The notes: a model not told the origin generated them from the letters alone. 10,444 bases of DNA from Baffinella frigidus (GCA_026770585.1 MU646686.1:173658-184101), one strand, 5' to 3'; positions 1 through 5,523 are shown, numbered from the stretch's first letter. Numbers and translations: made by a program.

Positions 1-100
1 TCACTATAACATTACCACATAAATTCTTCATTACTACACAAATTCAGTATTACTACACAAATTACTGCATAATTACTACACAATTACTGAAATTCTGGAG
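1..100. repeat. AT-rich TTACTACACAA repeats
   Basis: The unit ATTACTACACAAATT or close variants occurs three times between positions 31 and 90, with a related ATTACCACATAAATT near 11-25. The same TTACTACACAA word forms the inner end of both arms of the inverted-repeat element at 6668-6803. Inference: this edge may be a fragment or a tandemly expanded part of that element family. It contains no coding sequence that I can support and stops just before the first exon candidate. Confidence 0.55.
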
Positions 101-104
101 GCAG

Positions 105-191
105 GTGACGGATGATGGGCGGTCGAAAGTGCTGGCAATGGTCGAGGATTGCATGGTCTCCGTCAGCGGCGACGTGCAGCTCTCCGGATGG
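105..191 (+). CDS. Exon candidate 1, unknown protein
   Basis: The block follows GGCAG at 100-104 and is open in phase 0 for exactly 29 codons up to a GT at 192-193 (GTCCGA, a weak donor also seen at the third exon). It begins VTDDGRSKVLAM and ends VSVSGDVQLSGW. I do not recognise the family. The hydrophobic/polar alternation of the last twelve residues would suit a beta strand. Heptamer repeats begin immediately downstream. A partial copy of the middle of this exon lies at 370-402, which argues that the block once had coding value. An in-frame ATG at 138-140 is not preferred as a start because the frame is open back to the acceptor. Confidence 0.5.
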
Positions 192-196
192 GTCCG

Positions 197-367
197 ACCC
201 GAACCCCGAAACCCGAATCCCGAATCCCGAAAACCTTCAGTAAAGCAACTCGCTCCCTGGAACCGAAACCCCAAACCCGAAACCCGAGACCCGAAACCCG
301 AAACCCGAAACCCGAATCCCGAGACCCGAAACCCGAGACCCGAAATCCGAAACCCGAAACCCGAAAT
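197..367. repeat. CCCGAAA heptamer tract
   Basis: Tandem and slightly degenerate CCCGAAA/CCCGAAT/CCCGAGA units with a period of seven fill most of the intron after exon 1, and resume briefly at 403-428. One non-repeat interruption (about 232-262) breaks the array. Open frames through it (PKPETRNPKPETRNP on plus, GFRVSGFGFRVSG on minus) are repeat artefacts. Confidence 0.85.
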
Positions 368-369
368 AC

Positions 370-402
370 GGGGACTGCATGCTGCCGGTCAGCGGCGAAG
401 AA
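370..402 (+). pseudogene. Decayed partial copy of exon 1
   Basis: The stretch reads GDCMLPVSGEE and aligns with EDCMVSVSGDV inside exon 1, including identical GCATG and GTCAGCGGCGA words. Both ends are replaced by CCCGAAA repeats, and there is no acceptor or donor. It is a truncated intronic relic. Confidence 0.6.
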
Positions 403-477
403 ACCCGAAACTCGAAACCCGAAACCTGCTCGATAGATGGGTGCAATCCGAGACCCTGACCGCTAGATTGTGTGCAG

Positions 478-537
478 GTGGTGCTGCGGTGGAAGGATTT
501 GGTGGTCCAGTACAGGCCCATCGGATCCACACCTGAG
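478..537 (+). CDS. Exon candidate 2, unknown protein
   Basis: A TGTGCAG acceptor ends at 477 and a GTACAC donor starts at 538. The 60 nt between are open in phase 0 and read VVLRWKDLVVQYRPIGSTPE. A copy of the last fifteen codons at 878-922 differs at few bases, and those differences inside the shared DLVVQYRPIGSTPE segment are synonymous (GTC/GTG, ACA/ACG, CCT/CCC) or nearly so. That is good evidence that this frame was under protein constraint. The family is not recognised. The next exon candidate starts at 962, after a foldback element and the exon copy. Confidence 0.65.
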
Positions 538-559
538 GTACACCCCCCGGCGTGCGGTT

Positions 560-700
560 TCCACTTAGCAGCGACCGAAGATATTTTCCTCCGGATTCTC
601 GGGGAAATCCCGTTTGGAATCCATAGCAAGGGATAAGATTCTAGTACAAAAATGTTTAGATGGTCTGCATCCGTGAAGACCCCGGTGGCTGCTAAGTGGA
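560..700. mobile_element. Foldback MITE, 18-bp TIRs, CGGTT target duplication
   Basis: The left end TCCACTTAGCAGCGACCG (560-577) and the reverse complement of the right end at 683-700 match at 17 of 18 positions. Directly outside, the 5-bp word CGGTT is repeated at 555-559 and 701-705, as expected of a target-site duplication. The 141-bp element has no open frame of note, so it is non-autonomous. It lies in the intron after exon 2. A 5-bp duplication does not by itself decide the superfamily. Confidence 0.8.
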
Positions 701-829
701 CGGTTGAGAATCAGCGAATGCCTGATGAGGTACCATAGGGCTTACGTGTTACGGTCGTTTACCGTAGGGCTCGCGGTTTACGGTTTTGGTTTGTTTAAGG
801 CAGCTTGAGGTATACACGCCCCCTAAGGG

Positions 830-881
830 GACTAAGATAATGCCGGGTGTGTATCTTAGACTAAGATAATGCCTAGTGTGG
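830..881 (+). repeat. Direct repeat GACTAAGATAATGCC, two copies
   Basis: GACTAAGATAATGCC at 830-844 and 859-873 is followed by related GGGTGTG and TAGTGTG tails. More diverged copies of the same word appear at 985-1006, 1175-1199, 1374-1398 and 1426-1453, so the motif recurs through this 600-bp stretch, once inside exon candidate 3. Confidence 0.65.
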
Positions 882-922
882 ACTTGGTGGTGCAGTACAG
901 GCCCATCGGATCCACGCCCGAG
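878..922 (+). pseudogene. Shortened copy of exon 2
   Basis: This block reads VDLVVQYRPIGSTPE and ends at a GT (GTATCC), like exon 2. Its 5' part (VVLRW in exon 2) is missing. The nearest AG (875-876) would put it one base out of phase. It could be a second usable exon with another acceptor, but a truncated duplicate is likelier. Confidence 0.55.
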
Positions 923-961
923 GTATCCCCCCCCCCTCACTTTCAGCACTGAAAATACAAG

Positions 962-1045
962 GACGCCTGCGAAGCCCTCTGTGTGGAACTAATGCACGAT
1001 ATGGTGCGCGAATTGCTGAGATCTGGTTTGTTAGAGCACGCTCGG
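962..1045 (+). CDS. Exon candidate 3, alpha-helical segment
   Basis: The block runs from AAG at 959-961 to a GT at 1046 (GTCCGG) and is open in phase 0 for 28 codons. It begins DACEALCVELMHDMV and ends RELLRSGLLEHAR. The spacing of hydrophobics (L, V, M, L, L, L) suggests an amphipathic helix. The family is unknown. Partial copies at 1197-1229 (LRSGLLEHAR) and 1345-1398 (start of the exon) show that the two halves were duplicated separately. Both splice signals are weak, so the boundaries are uncertain. Confidence 0.45.
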
Positions 1046-1069
1046 GTCCGGGTTTGGTTCGGTTGAAAG

Positions 1070-1187
1070 TTGGTTGATAGACTGGGAGGCGACACGCGAG
1101 AGCTGAAAGATGCTCTAGAGAGTCACCTACCCAGAGTCATATACCACCGAGTAATACAACGTATACGAAGATTAGACCAAGCTAATT
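1070..1187 (+). other. Open, non-repetitive segment, possible exon
   Basis: After an AG at 1068-1069 the frame reads LVDRLGGDTRELKDALESHL and then PRVIYHRVIQRIRRLDQANS, a plausible charged helix. The frame stays open to 1267. It sits only 24 nt after the proposed donor of exon 3, too close for an ordinary intron, so at most one of the two arrangements is right. The end CAACGTATACGAAGATTAGA (1157-1176) recurs at 1408-1427. I do not recognise the peptide. Confidence 0.3.
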
Positions 1188-1196
1188 CCTGGTATG

Positions 1197-1229
1197 GTGC
1201 TGAGATCTGGTTTATTAGAGCACGCTCGG
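1197..1229 (+). pseudogene. Partial copy of exon 3 end
   Basis: The segment reads LRSGLLEHAR and is nearly identical to 1014-1045. The intron sequence downstream was copied too: GGTTGGTTGGGTTTAAAGTT corresponds to the stretch after 1050. The duplication therefore spans an exon-intron junction. Confidence 0.65.
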
Positions 1230-1271
1230 GTCAGGGGTTGGTTGGGTTTAAAGTTGGTTTAGACTAAGCTG

Positions 1272-1272
<1 letters not shown>

Positions 1273-1329
<57 letters not shown>

Positions 1330-1342
1330 TATATATATATAT
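1273..1342. repeat. TA dinucleotide microsatellite
   Basis: About 70 bp of nearly pure TA, interrupted by a few bases near each end. It lies inside an intron or intergenic stretch between two halves of the duplicated exon 3 region. Confidence 0.95.
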
Positions 1343-1344
1343 GG

Positions 1345-1453
1345 TACATGGACGTCTTCGAAGCCCTCCGTGTGACTAAGCTAGTGCCTGATGTGGTGTG
1401 GTGAGACCAACGTATACGAAGATTAGACTAAGGTAATTCCTCCGAATTGTGGT
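1345..1453 (+). pseudogene. Composite relic: exon 3 start joined to copy of 1155-1190
   Basis: 1345-1398 copies the start of exon 3 (TACATGGACGTCTTCGAAGC against TACAAGGACGCCTGCGAAGC), and 1406-1440 copies 1155-1190. The middle part present in the original is missing. Frame continuity is lost, so this is a rearranged relic directly upstream of exon 4. Confidence 0.55.
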
Positions 1454-1459
1454 GAGCAG

Positions 1460-1528
1460 GACGCGGGGTGGGCTTGGGAGTATCGGAAGCAGTGCCAGTT
1501 TGGCAAGGGCTACGAGTACGTCGATCCT
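1460..1528 (+). CDS. Exon candidate 4, aromatic-rich segment
   Basis: A GTGAGCAG acceptor ends at 1459 and a GTACTC donor follows at 1529. The 69 nt are open in phase 0: DAGWAWEYRKQCQ then FGKGYEYVDP. Two Trp, three Tyr and two Gly in 23 residues suggest a folded domain edge. It faintly recalls DysF/ferlin-type W-rich segments, but I cannot assign it. The repeat tract begins within a few bases of the donor. No copy of this exon was seen in the window, unlike most others. Confidence 0.6.
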
Positions 1529-1530
1529 GT

Positions 1531-1692
1531 ACTCCCTACACCCTACACCCTACACCCTACACCCTACACCCTACACCCTACACCATACACCCTACACCAT
1601 ACACTCTACACCCTACACCCTACACCCTACACCCTACACCCTGCACCCTGCACCCTACACCCCACACCCTACACCCTACACCCTACACCCTA
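1531..1692. repeat. CCCTACA heptamer tract
   Basis: Near-perfect CCCTACA units run for about 160 bp, with local CCATACA and CCCTGCA variants, immediately after the donor of exon 4. Reading frames across it (LHPTPYTLHPTPYT) follow purely from the 21-nt translation period of the heptamer. Confidence 0.95.
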
Positions 1693-1695
1693 CAT

Positions 1696-1970
1696 CCTAA
1701 TGGATTATACACTCTTCTCAAACCAAAACCCCTAAACACTCATCCCTAAATCCTAAACCCTAAAACCTAAACCCTAGAACCTAGCCCCTAATCTCCAATC
1801 CATAATCCATAAAGCCTAAGCCCTGAACCCTAAAACCGAAAACCGAAATACGAAGCCCGAAACCCTGAACCCTACACCCCAAATCCTAACCCCTAAACCT
1901 TGACCCCTAAACCCACACCCCGAAACCAGAAACCCAAACCCCGGAGCCCCAAACCCGCAACCCGAAAACA
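1696..1970. repeat. Degenerate CCCTAAA/CCCGAAA tract
   Basis: Mixed CCCTAAA, CCCTGAA, CCCGAAA and CCCCAAA units in loose seven-base register. No coding island is visible in this stretch. It runs up to the AACAG acceptor of exon 5. Confidence 0.85.
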
Positions 1971-1971
1971 G

Positions 1972-2031
1972 GAGACAGGAGAAGTTCTACTGCACTCGCG
2001 CATGGATTTCACAGAATACTTCTCCTTTCAG
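1972..2031 (+). CDS. Exon candidate 5, unknown protein
   Basis: The block follows CGAAAACAG and precedes GTTTAG. It is 20 codons in phase 0: ETGEVLLHSRMDFTEYFSFQ. A second AG at 1977-1978 would be out of phase, so 1972 is preferred. The last ten codons recur twice downstream (2190-2231 and 2283-2322) as VDFAEYFSFQ and MDFAEYFSF followed by TAG. Several differences among copies are synonymous (GAA/GAG; TTC and TTT conserved as Phe), supporting this frame. No family assignment. Confidence 0.65.
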
Positions 2032-2160
2032 GTTTAGGTTTTAGAGTTTAGGGTTTAGGGTGCAGGTCGAAACTTTCATCCCAAAAGGTTTGGGGGTTAG
2101 AGTTCAGGGTCTAATGTTGAGGTTTTAGGGTTCACGTTGAAAATGTCACCTCTAAACCGT
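2032..2160. repeat. TTTAGGG-type tract, G-rich on plus strand
   Basis: Degenerate GGTTTAGGG/GGGTTCAGG units. This is the first place where the telomere-like repeat is inverted relative to the rest of the upstream window. Other inverted patches are at 3845-3935, 8705-8755, 9420-9552 and 9965-10000. Confidence 0.8.
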
Positions 2161-2189
2161 CATTCTTCAACCATGAACCCCAAGCCCTA

Positions 2190-2231
2190 GAGCGCTCTAG
2201 CGTGGATTTTGCAGAATACTTCTCCTTTCAG
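2190..2231 (+). pseudogene. Exon 5 copy with mutated donor
   Basis: VDFAEYFSFQ aligns with the end of exon 5. The base after CAG is A (ATTTGG) where exon 5 has GTTTAG, so the donor dinucleotide is AT. The 5' half of the exon is replaced by unrelated sequence. It is a splice-dead relic unless another donor is used. Confidence 0.6.
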
Positions 2232-2282
2232 ATTTGGTGAAAATCGGGTTCGAAACCAGGGTTGAGGGTTTAAGGCCCTAAA

Positions 2283-2322
2283 TCTCTAGCGCATGGATTT
2301 TGCGGAGTACTTCTCCTTTTAG
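2283..2322 (+). pseudogene. Exon 5 copy with terminal stop
   Basis: RMDFAEYFSF is followed by TAG where exon 5 has CAG. The donor that follows is a good GTAAAC. The splice site survived but the last codon became a stop. This is the third and most distal copy. Confidence 0.6.
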
Positions 2323-2375
2323 GTAAACCTAGACCCAAAACTCGTTAGAAAAGGGGGCAGTTTCGAGGCCCTTGA

Positions 2376-2397
2376 TTGACCATCAATTGATGGTCAA
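2376..2397. repeat. 22-bp perfect palindrome
   Basis: TTGACC at the left and GGTCAA at the right flank ATCAATTGAT, and all 22 bases are self-complementary. It sits in unique sequence upstream of a MITE. An 18-bp palindrome at 6562-6579 has the same TTGACC/GGTCAA arms around a different core. Role unknown; it could be a dimeric factor site or a chance insertion scar. Confidence 0.8.
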
Positions 2398-2428
2398 AAC
2401 GTTGCAAAGCATGACACCATACACAGCC

Positions 2429-2620
2429 TACAATGGACCTACCCTAACACATACCCGTCGGGGGCGGACTGATTGAGTATGTGTGGAGGGTAGGTATGCG
2501 TTATGGTGTCCACCCTTCAGGCATACTTCCTTGCAGGGGGAAATCGGGGGCCGGCCGAAGGAGTGTGTGTGGAGGGTAAGTATGTGTTACGGTAGCCTGT
2601 GTTAGGGTAGGTGGACTGTA
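2429..2620 (+). mobile_element. Tc1/mariner-like MITE, copy 1
   Basis: A 188-bp element (2431-2618) flanked by TA on both sides. Its ends CAATGGACCTACCCTAACAC and, read from the other strand, CAGTCCACCTACCCTAACAC are terminal inverted repeats. The near-CAGT termini and TA duplication are the signature of Tc1/mariner elements. Copy 2 at 4128-4319 lies in reverse orientation and differs at about five of 192 positions. An internal direct repeat GTGTGGAGGGTAxGTATG occurs twice. No transposase is encoded, so it would need mobilisation in trans. Confidence 0.85.
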
Positions 2621-2689
2621 ACCCTTCACCATGAACCCTCCACCAGACAAATCCTGAAGTACTTACCGGGTGGGTCGAAACTGTTGTCC

Positions 2690-2908
2690 CTAAAACCTAA
2701 ATCCTGCACTCCAAACCCCAAACCCCAAACTCTAAACCCTACACCCTACACTCCAAACCCCAAACCCAAAACCCAAAACCTGAACCCTGATCTCTCATCC
2801 CTAATCCCTAATCCCTAATCCCTAAACCCTCAACCCCAAACCCCAAACCCCAAACCCCAAACCCCAAATCACACACCACACACCCTTACCCCAAACCCCA
2901 ACCCCTAT
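2690..2908. repeat. CCCTAAA/CCCCAAA/CCCTAAT tract
   Basis: Short homogeneous runs succeed one another: CCCTAAT at about 2795-2822 and CCCCAAA at about 2832-2868, all with period seven. No coding island is seen between the end of MITE copy 1 and the acceptor of exon 6. Confidence 0.85.
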
Positions 2909-2913
2909 ACCAG

Positions 2914-2967
2914 GGCAAGGAGGAAGAGGAGGAGGAGCGTGCGATCGTGTATACCCCCACTGGGGAG
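2914..2967 (+). CDS. Exon candidate 6, acidic
   Basis: A TATACCAG acceptor ends at 2913 and a GTGCCA donor follows at 2968. The 54 nt are open in phase 0: GKEEEEEERAIVYTPTGE. Six consecutive Glu codons (GAG and GAA mixed) make a low-complexity acidic run followed by a short hydrophobic strand. The end of the exon, with its donor, is repeated at 3046-3066 (CCCCACCGGAGAGGTGCC). Acidic runs also appear in exon 7 and in the exon at 8082, so the chain may belong to one Glu-rich protein. Confidence 0.6.
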
Positions 2968-3275
2968 GTGCCAAATCCCAAACCCTGAAACCCCAAACCT
3001 CTAAATTATAAACCTTGAACCCTGAACACTAAACCCTAAATAAATAAACCCCACCGGAGAGGTGCCAGAACCTAAACCCTGAAACCCCAACACCCTAACA
3101 CCCCAAACCTGAACTCCAAACCCCGAAACTCTCAACCATGAACCCGAGACCCGAAACTCTAAACCATGCACCCAAACCCCTGAACCCTGAACCCTAAACC
3201 CTAAACCCTAAACCCTAAACTCTAAACCCTAAACCCCAAACCCTAAACCCTAAACCCTAAACCTTGAACCCTACC
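2968..3275. repeat. CCCTAAA tract with exon 6 relic
   Basis: Telomere-type heptamers, nearly perfect CCCTAAA at about 3188-3270. A 14-codon-poor relic of the exon 6 end, with its GTGCCA donor, interrupts the tract at 3046-3066. Degenerate CCCGAAA units occur around 3120-3160. Confidence 0.85.
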
Positions 3276-3335
3276 TCGGGTGTGTGTTTACGGTACAGGA
3301 TTTTCGAAGTATCCTTAACCCCTCTTCAAATCCAG

Positions 3336-3436
3336 GTTGTCGGAGAATACACGGAGCAGTCTGTGCTGCAGACCGCACCGCGCTCCGTGCACGGCTGCGA
3401 AGAGGAGGAAGGGGAGGGGCGACCTGCAACAAGCTG
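3336..3436 (+). CDS. Exon candidate 7, acidic, first of four copies
   Basis: A TCCAG acceptor ends at 3335, and a GTGTCT donor starts at 3437. The frame begins in phase 0 with VVGEYTEQSVLQTAPRSV and continues HGCEEEEGEGRPATS, leaving the exon in phase 2. Three more copies follow at 3528, 3715 and 3934. Across copies the changes fall mostly on third bases of this frame (CCG/CCA, CGC/CGT, GGC/GGG), which favours it over the alternative Arg/Lys-rich and Gly/Arg-rich frames that are also open. The family is not recognised. The phase-2 end breaks the phase-0 rule, so the 3' boundary is uncertain. Confidence 0.5.
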
Positions 3437-3527
3437 GTGTCTGACCCTAAATCCTAGCAGCAAATATCATGCCTGTATGATGGTATTGCATACGATTTGG
3501 GTTTTAGGGTTTTGGTAACTGAAAATA

Positions 3528-3592
3528 GCAGACCGTACCACGTTCCGTGCGGGGGTGCGAAGAGGAGGAGGAGGATGGGCGACCTGCGACTG
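3528..3592 (+). pseudogene. Exon 7 copy B, 5'-truncated
   Basis: The copy reads QTVPRSVRGCEEEEEDGRPA in the exon 7 frame. It lacks the GEYTEQSVL start and has lost six bases near the end (CCTGCGACTGG against CCTGCAACAAGCTGG). A GT is still present after it. Confidence 0.55.
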
Positions 3593-3714
3593 GTGCCCAA
3601 CCCCTAGCTGGTGCCCAACCCCCAACTTCCTAACATTCCCAACGGCAAATAACGCGCCGGTATGATAGTACGGTGTGGGGTTCAGGGTTTGGGGTCTGGG
3701 GTTTATGTAACAGC

Positions 3715-3813
3715 AAATAGGAGAGTACACGGAGTCAAGTGTGCTGCTGACCTTACCGTGTTCTGTGCGGGGGTGCGAAGAGGAGGAGGAGCAGGGGCGG
3801 CCTGCAACAAGCT
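3715..3813 (+). CDS. Exon 7 copy C, intact frame
   Basis: The copy reads GEYTESSVLLTLPCSV then RGCEEEEEQGRPATS with no stop, and ends at a GTATTT donor at the same place as exon 7. It keeps full length apart from the first two codons, where the upstream AG context differs (AATAGGAGAG). It could be a real tandem or alternatively used exon. Its upstream intron also resembles the one before copy B (CGGTATGATAGTAC). Confidence 0.45.
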
Positions 3814-3933
3814 GGTATTTCATCAAACCGGGAATCTTGAGGGTTTGGGGGAACGTATGGGTATAGGGTTTATGGTTTAGGGGGTCAGGGTATAGGGGTT
3901 GGGCTGTGGGGGTGTAGGGTTTAGGGTTTAGGG

Positions 3934-3996
3934 GTTCGTGCGTTCTGTGTGGGGGTGCGAAGAGGAGGAAGAGGAGGGGCGGCCTGTGACGATTTG
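3934..3996 (+). pseudogene. Exon 7 copy D with mutated donor
   Basis: VRSVWGCEEEEEEGRPVTI is followed by TGA. Where exon 7 and copy C have G at the first intron base, this copy has A (TTTGATACC, A at 3997). Repeat sequence (TTTAGGG type) replaces its 5' half. Confidence 0.5.
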
Positions 3997-4127
3997 ATAC
4001 CGAACCCCTCATCCCCAACGCCAAACCCTAAATCCTACTCCCTAAATCCTAACCTCTGAATCCTACACCGGCACGTACCATGTCTGCATGATAGTACGAC
4101 AGATGGTTCCCGGTTCGGGGTTTAGGG

Positions 4128-4319
4128 TACAGTGCACCTACCCTAACACAGGCTACCGTAACACATACGTACCCTCCACACATACTCCTTCGGCCGGCCC
4201 CCGATTTCCCCCTGCAAGGAAGTATGCCTGAAGGGTGGACACCATAACGCATACCTACCCTCCACACATACTCAATCAGTCCGGCCCCGACGGGTATGTG
4301 TTAGGGTAGGTCCACTGTA
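4128..4319 (-). mobile_element. Tc1/mariner-like MITE, copy 2 (inverted)
   Basis: The reverse complement of this 192-bp interval matches 2429-2620 with about five differences and no length change. Termini are CAGTG at the left and CACTG at the right, with TA flanking each side. The flanks joined across a single TA (CGGTTCGGGGTTTAGGG, then TTTCGTCACGCAG) match an uninterrupted sequence at 4790-4820, which preserves the empty site with one TA. This confirms the target duplication and the exact ends. Confidence 0.9.
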
Positions 4320-4455
4320 TTTCGTCACGCAGCACCCCCGGGGGGTGTTGTTGCTGAACCCGAAACTCTTTGCATCAATCCGTAAACCGTAAACCGTAAA
4401 CCGTAAAACCCAACCTAGGTACGGCGATGCGACTCGGCCCTCGACGGTTTCGGGT
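4320..4455. repeat. Direct repeat, left copy (interrupted by MITE)
   Basis: This stretch, together with 4111-4129 on the other side of the MITE, is repeated at 4790-4950 with roughly 85-90% similarity by eye. It includes a C5/G5 hairpin (CACCCCCGGGGGGTG, 4333-4347), three CGTAAAC heptamers and a closing AGGTACGGCGATGCGAC block. The open minus-strand frame SPYLGWVLRFTVYGLR appears in both copies but arises from the CGTAAAC repeat. Confidence 0.75.
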
Positions 4456-4493
4456 TTCGAGGCATCTTCGGGCGTGATATTTATCATTACCTA
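4419..4493 (+). CDS. Possible exon 8
   Basis: After ACCTAG the frame is open in phase 0: VRRCDSALDGFGFRG followed by IFGRDIYHYLK. There is no clean donor; a GT at 4471 in the CGTGAT context would leave phase 1. The copy at 4922 begins with the same VRRCD but diverges into the Gly/Lys-rich block of the next exon. Third-base behaviour cannot be judged from one short comparison. It may be a relic rather than a working exon. Confidence 0.3.
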
Positions 4494-4630
4494 AAACCCT
4501 CCACCCTAAACCCCGAACCCTAAATCCTAAATCCTACACCCTACACCCAAACCTCGAAACCTCAAATCCCCTAAACACCTAAACTGTAACCTCTGAACCC
4601 TAAACCCTAAAACCCAACCACTGCACCTCA
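4494..4630. repeat. Degenerate CCCTAAA tract
   Basis: CCCTAAA, CCCTACA and CTCAAAT units in loose seven-base register, with no coding island visible. Confidence 0.8.
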
Positions 4631-4637
4631 CCCCTAA

Positions 4638-4763
4638 CCACGCCAGAGTCTTCGAAGGGGTCGCCAAAAGTCAATTCCCCTGCAAGGCAGTAGTTTTCAA
4701 AAGTCAAAGACCGTGTCCTGACACGGTTTTTTAAAAAATACCCCCTCCTCCACTCTGGCGTGG
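4638..4763. mobile_element. Foldback element with 12-bp TIRs and internal hairpin
   Basis: CCACGCCAGAGT at 4638-4649 is the exact reverse complement of 4752-4763. Inside are two AAAAGTCAA words (4667-4675 and 4699-4707) and a perfect stem CCGTGTC/GACACGG with a two-base loop (4711-4726) followed by T6A6. The T run after the stem looks like an intrinsic terminator, but in this eukaryotic setting it is more likely part of the element's fold. No clear target duplication is visible. Confidence 0.6.
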
Positions 4764-4789
4764 AATTCAAACACCCGATTCCCCAGGTA

Positions 4790-4955
4790 CGGTTCGGGGT
4801 TTGGGGTATTTCCTCACGCAGCACCCTCAGGGGGTGTTGTTGCTGAACCCGAAAGTCTACACATCAATCCGTAAACCGTGCACCGTAAACCGTAAACCGT
4901 AAACCGTAAAACCCAACCCAGGTACGGCGATGCGACGCAGCCCACGACGGCCGGC
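4790..4955. repeat. Direct repeat, right copy with empty MITE site
   Basis: This is the counterpart of 4111-4129 plus 4320-4455. At 4807-4808 it has a single TA where the left copy carries the MITE between two TA pairs. An extra CGTGCAC/CGTAAAC unit distinguishes the copies internally. Confidence 0.75.
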
Positions 4956-4957
4956 TT

Positions 4958-5000
4958 CGGGGCAGGCGACGGGGGAAGGGGGGGCACGCCCGAAGCGGTC
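4958..5000 (+). pseudogene. Copy 1 of Gly/Lys-rich exon
   Basis: The copy reads ATGEGGARPKRS, the same frame as the exon at 5249. The base pair after the last Ser codon is CC rather than GT, so the donor is absent. Confidence 0.5.
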
Positions 5001-5001
5001 A

Positions 5002-5120
5002 CCCCTGCACCCTGCACCCTGCACCCTACACCCTGCACCCTACACCCTACACCCTACACCCTACACCCTGCACCCTACACCCTACACCGTACACTCGATA
5101 CCCTCCACCCTACACCCTGA
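5002..5120. repeat. CCCTACA/CCCTGCA heptamer tract
   Basis: Alternating CCCTGCA and CCCTACA units. Equivalent tracts follow at 5165-5246 and 5293-5480, each after a copy of the same Gly/Lys-rich exon, so exon and repeat appear to have been duplicated as a unit of about 130-160 bp. Confidence 0.9.
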
Positions 5121-5163
5121 GGGGCTGGCGACGGGAGGCGGGGGGTGACACCCAAAGCGGTCA
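5121..5163 (+). pseudogene. Copy 2 of Gly/Lys-rich exon, frame broken
   Basis: GGGCTGGCGACGGGAGGCGG then GGGGTGACACCCAAAGCGGT aligns with the exon at 5249, but base changes create TGA, and the donor position reads GC (GCCCTA). It is a dead copy. Confidence 0.55.
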
Positions 5164-5248
5164 GCCCTACACCTTGCACCCTACACCCTACACCCTGCAC
5201 CCTGCACCCTACACCCTACACCTGATACCCTACACCCTACACCCTGAG

Positions 5249-5290
5249 GGGCTGGCGACGGGGGAAGGGGGGCCACGCCCGAAGCGGTCA
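5249..5290 (+). CDS. Exon candidate 9, Gly/Lys-rich
   Basis: The block follows CCCTGAG, ends before GTCCTA at 5291, and is 14 codons in phase 0: GLATGEGGPRPKRS. Of three copies this is the only one with both an AG and a GT in register and no stop. PRPKRS is a short basic patch that might act in localisation, but nothing firm can be said. The exon is very short and the donor atypical. Confidence 0.4.
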
Positions 5291-5292
5291 GT

Positions 5293-5520
5293 CCTACACC
5301 CTACACCCTGCACCCCACACCCTACACCCTGCACCCGACACCCGATACCCTACCCCGTACACCGTACACCCGATACCCTACACCCGAAACCCGAAACCCT
5401 GCAGCCTGCACCCTACACCCGAAACCCTACACCCTACACCCTACACCCTACACCCCACACCTGAAACCCGAAACCCTACACCCTAACCCCTGTACCCCAA
5501 ACCTTGAACCCCAAACCCGA
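5293..5520. repeat. Mixed CCCTACA/CCCGAAA tract
   Basis: Heptamers change from CCCTACA through CCCGATA and CCCGAAA back to CCCTACA. No coding island is visible. Confidence 0.9.
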
Positions 5521-5523
5521 AGC

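Noticed and set aside
62-629. Minus-strand frames rich in GFRVSGFGFRVSG (also near 5476, 6198, 9639 and 10110)
   Set aside because: They are reverse-strand readings of CCCGAAA, CTCGAAA and CCCCAAA repeats.
1531-1692. A true chromosome end
   Set aside because: Heptamer tracts recur throughout, in both orientations, with unique sequence on both sides, so these are interstitial telomere-like repeats.
1449-1749. Open frames encoding LHPTPYTLHPTPYT-type proteins (also at 4930, 5174, 8190, 8246, 8471)
   Set aside because: They are translations of CCCTACA heptamers, which are open in several frames at once because 7 nt repeated gives a 7-residue period. No independent coding support.
3467-4024. 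185-residue minus-strand frame, the longest in the window
   Set aside because: It is antisense to the acidic exon array and to TTTAGGG repeat. The Ser-rich stretches mirror the Glu codons. The plus-strand reading has splice sites and synonymous differences between copies.
4049-4267. Minus-strand frame in the MITE as a transposase remnant
   Set aside because: It covers only the 188-bp non-coding element plus repeat, with no DDE-type motif.
4711-4734. Bacterial intrinsic terminator
   Set aside because: The stem plus T run is formally right, but it lies within an inverted-repeat element in a eukaryotic intron or intergenic setting, with no upstream bacterial-style gene.
4272-5038. Repeated minus-strand peptide SPYLGWVLRFTVYGLR as a conserved protein
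   Set aside because: It occurs twice only because the direct repeat is duplicated. Half of it comes from the CGTAAAC repeat, and the second copy is frameshifted beyond it.
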